From: Ganoderma boninense | Taxonomy: Eukaryota > Basidiomycota > Agaricomycetes > Polyporales > Polyporaceae | DNA length: 64,000 nt | NCBI GenBank assembly: GCA_002900995.3 | Contig: CM035310.1 | Coordinates: forward strand, 2,506,295-2,570,294 | Reading direction: 5' to 3' | Part shown: one piece after another, positions 33,431 to 45,097 of the stretch | Numbering within the stretch: the stretch's first letter is position 1 | How the letters are laid out: each line of letters starts with the position of its first letter | Program-made: the position numbers and the translations under genes | The notes under the pieces: generated by a model | Databases searched by the model: none | The model's input: the letters and a program-made list of their open reading frames with translations, nothing else | What the model was told of the DNA's origin: nothing

Positions 33431-34198
33431 TCATGCCCGGGCGCGCAGCTCGTTGCGCACCACGAAAACGCCGACGAGGACCGCCATGATCACGACCGCC
33501 ATGAACACCAGCCACGCAGTCAGACAGCGCGAACCCCACCGCTCCTCGGCCCGCTTGTACACCTTGAGGCGCCGCGCGCGCTCCTCCGCCGAGCTCACCG
33601 AGACGCCTTCGTGTTCGATGCGCGGCCTGGGGGGACGACACAAGAGGACAACGCCGGCGAGCCAGAGTAGAGGGCATACTAGAGCACGTCAGCGCGCCGT
33701 CCTTCTCATATCAGACACGGAACGCGGAGCGGGGAGAGAGGGAGAGGAGGAGGAGGAGGAGGAGGAGGAGGAGGAGGAGGAGGGGAATAGGTTAAGGGAA
33801 AGGGACGCACCGAATCCGAACTGGAACATGCGCTTCGAGAGCGTCGTGGGCTCCGGGTACGCGGCGGCGGCAGCGGCCTTCGCCTTCGCGTCGCGGTCTG
33901 CGAGCGCAGCGCCCCACTTTGTCTTGCTCTTCGACGAGGCCGAGTGCGAGTGTGCGTGCGAGGAGTGTGAGTGGCCAGACGAGGATGCTGGCGGAGGGGG
34001 GCGCGGCCGGGGCGCGGCGCCCCCGCTGAAGAAGTCGGCGAGGAGCTCCTGCTGGTACTGGAATAGGGCGATCTCTTCCGCGCGTGTTGGGCTTGGGGCC
34101 GGGTGCGAGGAGGTCGGGAGGGCGATGGTGACTGTGCGGTCGGCCGCGTTCATCTGCGCAGGGTAGGAGCTAGTGGAGGAGCGGCTCTTTGAGAACAT
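33431..34198 (-). CDS. Small protein with two C-terminal membrane segments
   Basis: Exons 33811-34198 and 33431-33678 total 636 nt, 211 residues, with consistent phase. The N-terminal half is a Ser/His/Pro-rich cytosolic region (starts MFSKSRSSTSSYPAQM; contains AEEIALFQYQQELLADFF and a His-Ser-rich GHSHSSHAHSHS tract). After the intron come a first hydrophobic segment, CPLLWLAGVVLLC, a charged helix EERARRLKVYKRAEERWG, and a second hydrophobic segment, WLVFMAVVIMAVLVGVFVV, ending NELRARA. The layout suggests a small integral membrane protein of the ER or Golgi type; function unknown. The intron contains an (AGG)n microsatellite (33740-33784 on the plus strand), which is a CCT repeat in the transcript. 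Confidence 0.7.
33740..33784. repeat. (AGG)n microsatellite inside an intron
   Basis: About fifteen uninterrupted AGG trinucleotides. On the minus strand this is a long polypyrimidine CCT tract within the intron of the small membrane protein gene. It could vary in length between strains. Confidence 0.9.
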
Positions 34199-35149
34199 GG
34201 TGGTTTAGGCGTAAATGAGTCGACGAGGGATAATCGGGGAGTCGGCGTGTGGATGCTGGCGCGTAGAGGCGATGCGAGCTGCGAGATTGTGAGATTGCGA
34301 GATTGCAAGATGCACAGCAGTGGTGATGGTATAAGTACGGGCAGAGCGTCGAGCACGAACTGGGACGGGTGGCGGGAGACTGGAGTCAGTTGGACGAAGA
34401 AAGGGAGAGGCGCGATCTTGTGTGCGTTTTAAGTTCAACTCACCATCCGCGCTTTGACTGTGAGGGGTGTCCGCCCCGCGGAGTGGTGCCCTTTGGGGAA
34501 GGACAGGGACGCTCTCGGCACTCACGAATTGTCTGAGTGCCCTCGAGGAAATCAATGTCATGCGTCTAGTTCGGCGGAAAGACAATAGAGGCGTGCGCTT
34601 CTGCCGCCGGGCTTTTTGTGTTGCGTCGGGCATGCTCGCGCTAAATTGAAAACTGGGACGAGAATCTGAGGCTATCGATGAGTCGAAGGAAAGGCAGCTG
34701 GCCTGCGTTCTCACCTGTACGCGGGGTCTAGGACGGGGGGCGTCTTGTTCTTTTGTCTTGCAGATCAGCCATGACGACGCTAGGGAACCAACAAGACAAT
34801 AACCTCTCCCCACGAGGCACGCCTGAATCCGGCACGCTCCGAACAAGACTCGCGTCCACGTGACCGCTCTTCACGGCGTCTAGACGCGACTGTGGCACAA
34901 GCGTCCCCGCACCACCACGCCTGGGTGGAGGAACAAGATCGCGTTGCATAAACTGGATACGGAGACACTACATTGGTGAAAATTCCATGTAAGATCTTGT
35001 ACCCCATATACACTCAGCTTCGGCAGGCAGGAGACACTTCGGAAACGACAGGCAGCGTCAAGTATTCAAGTCCAGGTATTGGAGCCCAGAGCCGGATATT
35101 AAGCAAGCGAGGAAGAGAGACAGTGACAGACAAACCAGACAGACCAAGG
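34199..35149. other. Intergenic region
   Basis: No gene recognised. A TATA-like GTATAAG near 34331 lies near the start of the small membrane protein gene but on the other strand. Nothing else is visible. Confidence 0.4.
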
Positions 35150-35869
35150 TCACCGCAGTTTGGGCGAGGTCAGCCTCTCCAGAAGACTCGGCCGCCCCGG
35201 TGAGACGCCCTTGGCAAGCCGCCGGCGCTTCACGACCACGTCGAGTCGCTCGGGGGTGATGACGCTGCTCCCCCTGCGCTTCGCGCGAAGGACGAGCGGG
35301 CTGACATCTTGAGAATAGCGGCGGAGAGCTGAGAGAGAGATGTCATTCGGAGTCTGCCCGACCCCTCCGGCTGAGCCACGTTCCCACCTATGCGCACGAG
35401 GGGGAGCGAGATGTACGTACCGTCGCCTCGTTCGTGCGCGTGCTCGTGTTCGCGTTCATGCTCGTGTTCGTGTCGGGGGTCGACAGAGCGACCGACACGT
35501 CCTCGGCAGCCACGACGCGCGACGAATCTGATGCAAAAAGAATCAGTTCCAGTTGCCCTCGGCACACGTACATACCCCGCCTCCGAGCTCCACGGAGAAA
35601 AGGCAGAACCCTAGGTACTCACTCGCGCTGCGGCTCTCGCCCCTCTCTTTCAAGAAGCCCACAATCTCCGCGCGGAGCCGCCGCTGTGTCGTCTTCTCCT
35701 GCACGACGTGGGCGCGCGCGGCGTCGACCTGGGCCTGGAGGCTCGTGCACTGCGCCTCGAGCGTGTGGCACGCGGCGTCGTGCTCGAGCGTGCTCTCGAT
35801 GAGCACGACGAGGCCGCGGATGGTGCCGGACATGATCGGGGTGAGGGACAGCGCGAGTGACAGCGACAT
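35150..35869 (-). CDS. Small coiled-coil protein, unknown
   Basis: The minus-strand start at 35867-35869 gives MSLSLALSLTPIMSGTIRG followed by a helix-forming stretch, HTLEAQCTSLQAQVDAARAH and EKTTQRRLRAEIVGFLKERG. Exon 1 (35623-35869) ends at a GTGAGT donor and joins an exon starting at 35527 (NSSRVVAAEDVSVALSTPDT, then an Asn/Thr-rich repeat NTSMNANTSTRT). The last exon (stop at 35150-35152) reads best in the basic frame LRRYSQDVSPLVLRAKRRGS and VITPERLDVVVKRRRLAKG, though another frame ending near 35230 is possible. No domain is recognised. It faces the next gene, another coiled-coil protein, across about 630 bp. Confidence 0.5.
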
Positions 35870-36499
35870 GGTTGGCAAGTGTGGTCCGCAAAAGCTAAGC
35901 CGAATGGACGCAGTCGGTGCCGGGGAACAGGTGGTTGATCGCTGAGATTCTCCGAGGCGTCTGAAACAATCACGGGAATGGGGCTGACATACTTGGCTGG
36001 GGAGGCTGCAGCCACCGCGGTGGCACACGGCGTGGTCATCCTAGGAGCAGGGAGAGATGTCAGCCGCGGCCACGCACGGGGAGGAAGGGTAACGGTAGCG
36101 CAGGGAAAGCAGGCTGCAGGCACAAGAGCCTGCGACGTACTGTATTTCAGTCCAGCCTGTAGTGTCCCGGCGGGGCAACACATGCCGGAGATCGATCTTC
36201 TCTGCCCATGACACAACCCAAATGCCACGGCGTCAGCCCCTCCGAACTTGGTGTCCGCCACCACGTATGTAGTTCTCGATTCCGCGTCGCGGTACCAGAT
36301 CCGCAGGCGCACTTCCACAATCTCGAACTCTGCCTCCACGTGCAATCGCAGACGTACGTACCTCGGGCTTGACGAAGCCCGACACACGCTTCCCATCCAT
36401 CCGCCGCCACAGTCTCATCGCTGCAGCAACGTCTACAGTTTCAGCTCCAAGCTTCAACTTCCCCCCACACACACGCACGCAACCAACACGCGCGCGACG
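35870..36499. other. Divergent intergenic region
   Basis: Lies between the starts of two coiled-coil genes. No TATA box or repeat stands out. Confidence 0.4.
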
Positions 36500-38070
36500 A
36501 TGCCAGTCCAGGCACACGCCGCGGTAGCCCCAGTCCCAGTCCCAGTCCTAGTCCATGGCGACGACAGCCCGACGCCGCTGCCCCTCCACCCGCACCTGCA
36601 CACCTCCAACTCCCCCAGCCACGCGCCGCACTCGATCAAGCACCTGACGGGCGAGGTGCTGGCGACCGCGCACCTGCTGCAGCAGCAGATCCGGACGCTC
36701 GAGTGCCTCGCGCACGCGACCGAGGAGCGCGAGGCGACGCTCGTCCAGCAGCGCGCGAAGCTCCAGGAGCTCCTCCACCTCGTCACCCAGATGGAGACCG
36801 CCGAGGTCCGCGCCACCGCGTCCCTCCGCGACACCCTCGCGCGCGTCCGCGCGGGCAGGGACAGGGGCGCCGCCGCGTTCGCCGCGCTCCACTTCGCTGG
36901 GGGCGCGAGCCCGGGGGCGTCGCCGTCCCCCGGCGCGGGCGCGGGCGCGGGCTCCCCTGCGCCGCTCGCAAGGCCTGGAGGTGGTGGTGGTGGTAGTGGA
37001 GGGTGATGGTGGCGGATCGAGGCGGATCTAGCCGGCAGTCTGAGCCCTGAGAGCGTGGGCGCCAGCGGGGGCCCGAGGAAGGGGTCCGGGGCCGAGGGAT
37101 GCGAGGGGGACCGTGCTGGCGGCAGCGAGCAGCACGAATGTCAGTGCAGGGAGGGCGAGGGCATCGACGATGCGAGCAAGCATAAGCAAGCAGGGTCAGG
37201 ACCATCTGGTGGGGTTGGGGATGGGGATGGGGAGGCCGAGGGCGAGGACGCGTCGCAACCCCTCCCCCAGTTCTCCTCGCTCCGCGTCAAGACCGAGGGC
37301 GAGGACCCGCAGCGCGCGCAGATGCGAGGTGCGCCACAGGAGGAGGATGTCGGCACCCTGCTTCCACAGGCCAAGCCGGTTGCCTCTCCTGGAACGGGGA
37401 CGTCTGAGCCGAGGGTCGAGGATCGGGATCACGGCGGCGAGGATGGGAGTGCCCGAGCGCAGAGCGAGCACGACGCTGAAATCGGTCAAGTCGACGGCGT
37501 GAAGCAGCAGCAGGCAGCAGCAGGAGCAGGAGGAGACGGACGGGGAGTCTCTGTCTCTGGCACAGCGGCCTGCCGTCAGCTCGATCTTCGCCCGACGAGC
37601 GCGCTGGGCGGGGCTACGGGGCCCCAGTCTGGGTCTCCCGCGTCGTCCAGGCAAGGAGACGAGCCGACGGATGTGCACAAGGCTGCGACAGGGTCGGACG
37701 GGTCGTGGAGGGTGCGCAAGCGCATGCCAGGGCGGAATGCAAAGGAACAGATGAAGGGAGGTAAGCATTCCGGGGCACCACTTAATTCATTATGATAATC
37801 ATCCGGGGAGGGTGCTCATGCTCCCACGATAGCAGTTGCGGAGGCGGAGGCGGAGGCGCGGCAGGAGGGGCCCAAGGGGAGGGGTGAGCAGGGCGAGAGC
37901 AATGGCCAGGCCGGCAGTCTCCAGCAGAAACAGGGCGGGCAACGCACGCCCTCGCCGAAGAAGGCCCCAGTCCCTGGAGATCGGGTGCAGCCGTCGCCGC
38001 CCAAGAAGGCTGGTGAGTCTAGTCCCGTCTGCTCTGGACAAAGGTTCCGGCACGTTTGCAGGGTGCTGAC
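36500..38070 (+). CDS. Coiled-coil, low-complexity protein, unknown
   Basis: The ATG at 36500 opens a Pro/His-rich leader, then a coiled coil (IKHLTGEVLATAHLLQQQIR, TLECLAHATEEREATLVQQR, KLQELLHLVTQMETAE) and a Gly-rich tail ending at a TGA at 37004-37006. The same frame resumes at once as a Gly/Glu/Ser-rich sequence (37037-37760, containing LRVKTEGEDPQRAQM and RVRKRMPGRNAKEQMK). A 36-nt GTGATG...GGCAG segment would join them in phase, though that is very short for an intron. A better-supported intron (GTAAGC near 37761 to ATAGCAG near 37830) leads to an exon with PSPKKAPVPGDRVQ and PSPPKKAG. It may be one gene or two. No domain is recognised, and the C-terminal region looks disordered and nuclear-like. 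Confidence 0.45.
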
Positions 38071-39089
38071 AGATCGCTGTACGCCCGAAGGTAAGGGGAA
38101 GGGAGGTGTTGCGCGCCGGAACTGAGGAATCGGGTCGGAATCGTGCCAGGGTGGAGCTGCTGTTCGACGGGATGGGAGGTGTGGGAGGGGACGAGAGCGA
38201 GAACCGTGGACTTGCGTACGTGAGGGCCGGTGAATCCGGGGATGTTCCATACTATACTGTCGTAACTGCGGGGCTGGAAGATTGATGACCGCTACTTGTT
38301 CGAGAAGTGAGTTGCCCAGGAAGTTTCGGTATGGGAACTCGTCCTTGCCTATCAGGATTACCGCCAGCGGCGCAATCAGAATATCCGAGTCCCCGGAAAT
38401 TTGCTGTTCATGAGTACGCACCACGTACCGAGCATATGCCGTCTGCGGTGTACTGGTGACCATGGAAGCACAGTCGAGACTAGGGACAGCGTTCTGCCTT
38501 CGAATGAATGGAGGCAAACCTGGAAAGACGTGGCAATGGCCCGCAGCAGGCCTTGTCAGCTGTCTCCGTGGCATCATTGGCATACGTATGAGTGGACGTG
38601 ATGGGCAAACGATGAGCCGAGAAATACGTACATTGGAGGAAGCGACGGTGGTACGGTGAGTGGGTCGAGAGGCGAGGATCGTTATCTGGCGCAGTGGCCG
38701 GTTAAAGGGCGGACTCTGATGCGGGCCAGTGGTGGTATAGGTTACGTTCTCCCGCAGAGAAGTAAGGAAGCAGATAGTCACAAGGGAACACTGATGCCGA
38801 ACAGTGTTGACTTTGTCGCGGGGGAGAGGGGGGAAGACTTACTGCTGGCTAGGGGATGTGTACGGTATCCCGCAGACGCTGAGGTTGGACTACAGAACGC
38901 AGACGCTTGGACGTCACATTCGCGGCGCCGATCGGCGATGGCATCTGACGATACCGACCCTGCAGAACACGGTCGGGATAAGTAGTTTGCGATGAACCCT
39001 GGCAATGAGCGGCGGAGAGGCATAACCAACAGCTGCAGGCTATCGACGATTGGATGTAAAAAGTCGGTGCGAGGCACAGGCCACAAAAA
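38071..39089. other. Intergenic region left of the tRNA
   Basis: No supported gene. A 321-codon minus-strand open frame covers 37816-38781 but lacks a recognisable domain and overlaps the preceding gene. Confidence 0.4.
39085..39089 (-). terminator. RNA polymerase III terminator of tRNA-Val
   Basis: Five consecutive T on the minus strand directly after the discriminator base. Confidence 0.85.
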
Positions 39090-39162
39090 TGATTGAGGCC
39101 GGGATCGAACCGACGACCGCCTGTGTGTAAGACAGGAGTGATAACCACTACACCACTCAACC
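39090..39162 (-). tRNA. tRNA-Val (anticodon UAC)
   Basis: The 73-nt minus-strand sequence folds as a full cloverleaf. The acceptor stem is GGTTGAG with CTCAATC (one G-U pair) and discriminator A. The anticodon arm is CCTGT-CTTACAC-ACAGG with UAC at the anticodon position, decoding GUA valine. The T arm is GTCGG-TTCGATC-CCGGC. The internal promoter B box GGTTCGATCC is perfect, and an A-box-like TGGTGTAGTGG is present. There is no intron. A run of five T follows the 3' end at once (39085-39089), a normal RNA polymerase III terminator. Confidence 0.96.
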
Positions 39163-40364
39163 ATCGCGCTCTGTGGTGACATGGTACCTGTGGCACGATG
39201 GGGGAGAAGACGATCACCACCGCAGGGGATACGTGGGAGTGGGAGCGTTGCAGCTCAGTCTCGAGTCTGTTCCTCCTGCTCTCGTCCTCTCGTCCGTGCA
39301 TAAATCGGCTATCTCGCCATGGTTCCCGCTGTCGCGTATCAAATTAGAAAGACGCCTGGCCACTGTTCCCCGAACCGCATCGGGCCTGGTTCCAACGTGG
39401 CTGTCGACGAGCCTCGTATGAAACAAGACCGAAACAAGACTCACCATCTCGTCCGCCGTTCAGGCCTGCACCCCAAATCAACCCTGAGTACCAGCAAACC
39501 CAGCCCACTTGCTTCATATGGTCCTTCCCGTTGATTAGAGCCTAACGCATGTCAGAGCACATCGATTCACGCTTTGGAAACCACCCCCAATCGGCTCCTC
39601 CTACCCACGCTCCTCCTAACGGACTCCCTGCCTCCGTAAGCCTGGTTTCACCTGATCTCCCACAGCGCTCACGGCTGATCTGTCCCACCGTAATGCAGGC
39701 GAAGCGGCTCAGAACCGTTGTTCTACCGCCGCAACTGTTCCTCGGTGGCCACCGTACGCCCCTCGCCAACCCTCCTCCGCCGAACGCCGCCCGCCCGGGC
39801 TTCTGACGGTCTCACGTCTCGAGGGTTCCAAACTTCTTCAGCCACACGCCTGTCCACCACGCCTCCGTCGACCATTCTACCCGTCCCACAACATGACGTT
39901 CACCTACTCCAACTCTTCGCGGAACCCGGCCTCGCGATAAGTGAACCGTTCTCCTGACCTTGGCCACAAGCGCTCTCCTAGCGCCAGACGTTGTCGACAT
40001 TATGGCAACCGTTGGTATCCCCTGGTATCCCCCACCGACTACATTGTCATTCATGCGGCCCTGTCCATCATCATCATATCGCGATACGCGTGCAATCGGG
40101 CCACGCTTCTTCCCCGATTGATTGCACAACATCCGGCATCATGCAAGTCCCCGAGCCACGCGTCGACCTTCTCCCAAAACCCGGGCCCATGCAAGAAAGA
40201 AGCCTCTGTGGAATAAACGCATAAGGGCGAGGTACGTATGCATTCGCGGCAACAGTGCGAGTCTGTCGGTGCGACACTCCGATCCTCCGCCCATCGTATA
40301 AAATCCGAGGGGTCGACTTCCTCTCTCGACGGTTCTCCCGCTGCATCACGACCTCGCCTGCACC
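39163..40364. other. Intergenic region with P450 promoter
   Basis: No gene seen in 1.2 kb. A TATA box (TATAAAA) near 40298 lies about 65 nt ahead of the P450 start. Confidence 0.5.
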
Positions 40365-42972
40365 ATGGAACCATTCCACATCCTTGCCCCTTTCACCCTT
40401 GCTGCTTGCCTCCTATTCCTCCTCCGACTCGCCCTCTCTCGGTCACTGAGTCGAGAGCCCCTCCGTGCTCCGCTCCCGCCCGGCCCCAAAGCGATCCCCG
40501 TCATCGGAAACGTTCACCAGCTTCCACAGACTTACCAAGAACGGACGTTCGGCGAATGGACAAGACAGTTTGGTAGGCCGCCATTCACTAGCTAATCTGC
40601 GAGAAGGCGGCGCATTGAATACTGATACCCTTTCGTTGTAGGTGACGTAGTGTTTGCCAGGATTTTCAGGAGACCTGTGCTGGTTCTAGGTTCCCTGCGT
40701 GCAGCGCAGGATCTGCTCGAGAAGAAGAGCGGGAACTATTCGGACAGGCCGCGCCTGATCCTCCTCGCCGAGCTGTCAGTACTAATGGCCCACCCGAAGG
40801 GGTATCTCTCCTGCCCTCTTAGCGATGCGCTGATCCGCCGTTCTCGTCAATCTCCCCTCCCTCTCACAGGATGGGCTGGGACAACGTCATCACACATATG
40901 GGGTATGGCGACCGGTTCCGCAAGCACAGGCGATGGATGCACGACAACTTCCAGACAAAGAGCGCGCTGCAAGGCTACCAGCCGGTCCAGCGTCGGGAGA
41001 CATACACCCTTCTCTCCGGCCTGCTCGCACACCCGGCCAACTTCTTGGCGCACATCAACAGGTGAGTGCGTCACATGCGCGCGGCCGCGTCTGCTGCCGT
41101 GAGGATCTGCGACCCCCGCCGAGTCCCAGCGGCAGACTGCGGCCACCGCGAACTCGCGAACTTCCTCGTCTTATCGCGGCGCTGCGGCTGGACTTGGACA
41201 CCAGGCTGATGGTGGAACTCCGACCGCGACCTCGGGTAGGTGGTCGACAGGCATGATCATGGACATTACGTACGGCCATCGCATCGACTCGCTCGAGGAC
41301 CCATACGTCAAGCTCGCGTACGACGCGACGAGCGCGACCGTGCTCGCGGGAAGCCCCGGCTCGATGCTTGTCGACTTCTTCCCCGTCCGTGAGTACTTGC
41401 ACGCACCCCATGCCCATTCCCTTCTTCCTTCCTTCCTTTCTTCTTTCCTTCCTGCGACCGCCGCCAGCGTCGGAGATGCTCGTGCTGATACGTGGTCGAA
41501 TTCAGTGAAGAGTCTCCCGACGTGGATGCCGGGCGCCGGGTTCAAGCGCGACGCCCTCCGGGTTCGCGGGATGGTGCAGGCGATGATGGACACCCCGTAC
41601 CAGATGGTCAGGGGTGCGATGGTGCGTGGGTGCGGTCGCTGTCGATCGTGCTGCTTACTCTTTTTTTTTTCGCGGCGGTCTCGACATTTGGACTGGCGTG
41701 CTCGCTTGCAGGCGTCCGGGACTGCTCGGCCCTCGTTTACGGCTTCGCTCCTCGAAGAGACGTATGGCCGCAACGGGCCGTCCGCGGAGGAAGCGGACGA
41801 CATCAAAGGCGCCGCGGGCGTGATCTATGCAGGTGCGTTCGAACTTCCCATCCCCGGACCCATTCGCACTCGCCGATGTCATGCGGGGTGATGGTTCCAT
41901 GCTGATGCGCGGATGCTTTGTGTATGCACAGCTGGGACAGAGACGGTACGTACATGTACACACGGCGTCGATCGTGGCGACGATCTGTGACCTGGGCTCT
42001 CCTTCTCATGCATGATCTGCGGCAGACCGTGACTGTGCTGTCGAACTTCATGCTCGCGATGGTTCTGCACCCGGAGGCATTCAGGCGGGCTCAGGAGGAG
42101 CTCGATCGGGTGCTGGGCAGATCACGCCTGCCCGATTTCGACGACAGGGGAAGCCTGCCGTATCTCGATTGCATCCTCCGCGAAGTTCTCAGGTGAGATT
42201 GTCTTCACGTTCCCATAGCCGACGAAAGAGTAACCTACTGATCGTCTTGCGCAGATGGCGGTGCCCCGTCCCTCTCGGTGAGCAACAACCGCAGGGTATG
42301 TGTAGCTTTCGGGGAGCCCTGACCTTTCTCCTGCAGGAATCCCACATAACGTTATGGAAGACGACGAGTACCGCGGGTACCACATCCCCGGGCAGACCAT
42401 GGTCGTCGCGAATATGTGGTACGCTTCTTCTTCTTCTTCGCCCATGCGGGCCGTCTGCCTCCGATGCATATGTATTCACCACCGCCTCGTCATCGTCGTG
42501 CACTCCATGCAGGAAGATGACCCAGGACCCGAAGTACTACCCCGACCCCCAAAGGTTCCGTCCGGACCGGTGGCTGGAGATGGACCGGCACGTTCTCGAG
42601 TTCGCCGACCCACGCAAGATCGTGTTTGGCTTCGGCCGGAGGGCGTGCCCGGGGCGCGACTTCGCAGAGGCGAGCATGTGGCTCGCGGCCGCCAGCATCG
42701 TCGCCTTGTTTGATATCGCGAAGGCGCAGGACCAGTGGGGGAAGGAGATCACCCCGTCCGGGGAATACGAGTCCGGCTTTGTCAGGCAAGTCGCCCGCTT
42801 CGACTCGATGCTCACGATGAGAGCCGTCCCAGCCCCAGCTAACCCGATCGGTCGTACTCTCATAGTCAACCTAAACCATTCGTATGTTCCATCCGACCGC
42901 GCTCCGGCTCCCCGCATACGGCGGCAGACCTCATCGCCCAGGCTCGCGTCGCGCTCACGATCTAGGACCTAG
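40365..42972 (+). CDS. Cytochrome P450 monooxygenase, fungal class II type
   Basis: A heme-thiolate monooxygenase anchored in the ER by an N-terminal helix ([16 protein letters not shown]), followed by a basic/Pro hinge ([18 protein letters not shown]). Conserved parts read in order: [19 protein letters not shown] (C helix), ITYGHRI, the I-helix oxygen-activation motif AAGTETT, the ExxR helix [23 protein letters not shown], and the heme loop [16 protein letters not shown] with the axial Cys (about 42624-42660). The I-helix motif is completed by a 14-nt microexon (41932-41945). More than ten short introns are required; exon borders between 41063 and 41250 are unresolved. Sequence style recalls the basidiomycete OrdA-like/CYP5144 group, which is an impression only. 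The substrate is unknown. The C-terminal tail after [11 protein letters not shown] is longer than usual and may be mis-spliced. Confidence 0.9.
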
Positions 42973-43398
42973 CTTCGCCGCTTGTTCGCGCCACAACCGC
43001 TTGGAAGCTATGTTGTAAAGCTTATTCTTGTCCCTGGAGCTGGATGCAGTTGTTCGTGTAAGCTTGTATCATATTACATGTAGTAGTATGTACTATGACT
43101 GTACTGTAGAATACCACCCAGTTGAGAACACAGGAAACGAATATCTTAAACCAGACTTCGCCACTATGCTCCTCTTGAGACATTGAGGCTGGATTATACA
43201 AGACTTGCGCGTGGAGATACCACAAGCGGTGAAGGTAGCGCGGTGGTGGACGCAACGCTAAACCTGGAGGGGGGTCTTGTGTCCAGCGTGACTTAGCTCT
43301 GGGCTCGTGTTGTCCTCGTGTTCGCCGAAATATATTACGTAACGCGCCTTCCAATCAATTCAGCACTGCTAGCACATTGCCGTCCTGTGTTTTCAGCC
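42973..43398. other. Intergenic region
   Basis: Between the P450 3' end and the first BTB gene; nothing recognised. Confidence 0.5.
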
Positions 43399-44614
43399 AT
43401 GTCCTCTACTCCAACTCGCAAACGACCACGTACTACCGAGAGAGAAGGAGAGGCTGTCAAACAGGAACCTCGCTTGCCACCCGCTGCCAGTCCCAGTTTG
43501 CTATTCGCTGAACCTGGGCCTAGTAGCAGTACTCTCGGGTCGGAATCCGATCACCAAGGCGACCCTGCTCCATGCCGCGATGCAGAGTTTTGGTACAACG
43601 ATGGCACAATTATCCTAGTCGCGAAGGATGTCGAGTTTCGCATCTATGGAGGGCTCCTTGCTGAGCACTCCTCGATTTTCAGAACGAAGCTCACGGAACA
43701 GAATCCAGTTCGACTTGTGACGCTTAACAGAAACCTGACCATCCCCTGTCCCGTCATCCACCTAATGGATACGCCAGATGACTTACGACATATCTTGCGG
43801 ATAATCTTCTCAAGGAAGTCGACGGGGTGAGTCGCCGTTCCTTCAAGTTCCCTGGAACTCAAGCTTAATTATGAGTCTGACCAACGTTTGATCATGCAGA
43901 TACTTTGATGCGAGGAAGCCGTCCTTCTTCGAGACGTCTGCGTACATCCGCTTGGGCTTCAAGTACAAACTCAAAGAGCTGTACAAAGAATCGCTCCAGC
44001 TCCTGAAAAGCCACTACACCTCGAATCTCGATCGGTGGACGAAGAACGACTACTGGCGTCCCCCACACTGGTACACGGACCGCTACTCCATCAGCGTGGT
44101 GAACCTTGCCCGGCTGATCGGCGAGCCCACGATCCTCCCCACCGCGCTCCTGGCGTGCATGTACATCGACGAGGACCTCGTGCAGGGCGTCGAGCGCGAG
44201 GACGGCACGCGCGAGACGCTGTCGCCCAAGGACCTCGGGCGCTGCTTCAGGGCCATGAAGGAGCTTTCGAAGGCGAAGGCAGCCAGCATCCGGCGCACCT
44301 GCAGCGAGGTGCTCTCGGAGGCCTGCAAGACGCAGGTGAGCTGCATCGCCGCGCTCCGCCTGGCGAGGCTGCAGCACTTGGACGCGACGGTCAGCGGATT
44401 CGGGTCCGAGACGGGCGACCCGTTCCAGTCGATGGACGCGGTTGGGGAAGTCCAGCTTGCGACGTGCGCGCACTGCAAGATCATGGTGCTCGAGCGGGAC
44501 AGGAAGGAGCGCCAGCTGTTGTGGAGCCAGCTCCCGGAGCTGCTGGGTATCGAGGTTCCCGGCTGGGGAAAGCCAGTGTCGCAACTTCAACTTGAATCCC
44601 CAGTCTCCCGGTGA
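43399..44614 (+). CDS. BTB/POZ domain protein, intact paralog 1
   Basis: Two exons (43399-43826, 43900-44614) total 1143 nt, 380 residues. After a basic, disordered start (MSSTPTRKRPRTTEREGEAV) comes a BTB/POZ fold: FWYNDGTIILVAKDVEFRIY, GGLLAEHSSIFRTKL and DTPDDLRHILRIIF. The C-terminal half is helical and typical of the large basidiomycete BTB family (FKYKLKELYKESLQLLKSHY, NLARLIGEPTILPTALLACM, LSPKDLGRCFRAMKEL) and ends with a Cys pair, TCAHCKIMVLERDRKERQ, and LPELLGIEVPGW. Such proteins may act as adaptors for cullin-3 or as transcriptional regulators, but no member of this expansion is characterised to my knowledge. Two damaged paralogs lie at 45.1 and 57.3 kb. Confidence 0.9.
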
Positions 44615-45097
44615 CATGTGCGCCTCGCATTTCATCTAGTAGTTAGTATGAAAAGGCTGATACTTACGATATCTGGATCCGCTTGACCAGCTCTGTTTGA
44701 GTGTGGTCAGTGGATGTGGGACAGGAGTGTCACCAGACTCGTATATATCGAAAAGCTGTGCACTGGTGGAGCCTTAGTGGGACTGGGAGGACTTCGTAGG
44801 GTCTACAACGGGGTCTGCAGTGCACCAATGCTAACGCTACGTAAATCTCCACCTTAGATCTTCGCCTTTCTGCTATTTACACGTTAACAAGGGTTTGGAG
44901 TAGCTCGGCGCGGCTGTGCAACTACGCGAGTGCGGAAGAACGGAATTGGCCGGTGAACGCGTTGCCGGCGTGTCGCGATGTCACGAACGCGTTATGTAAC
45001 AATGCGCAACGCCAAGGTCACGCGTCGGGTCTTGACCTCCGCCGTCGTCTGCTCCGAGTCCTTGCGGCTCCCGTTCTCGAGCCCTCTGCTTCGGTTC
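44615..45097. other. Intergenic region between BTB paralogs
   Basis: Nothing recognised beyond flanking UTR-like sequence. Confidence 0.5.

Noticed and set aside
37196..37768. Minus-strand 190-codon frame over the coiled-coil gene
   Set aside because: It is an antisense shadow of the Glu/Lys-rich plus-strand frame, which has better intron support.
37816..38781. 321-codon minus-strand open frame
   Set aside because: Starts with a non-ATG codon, has no known domain and overlaps the 3' exon of the plus-strand gene.
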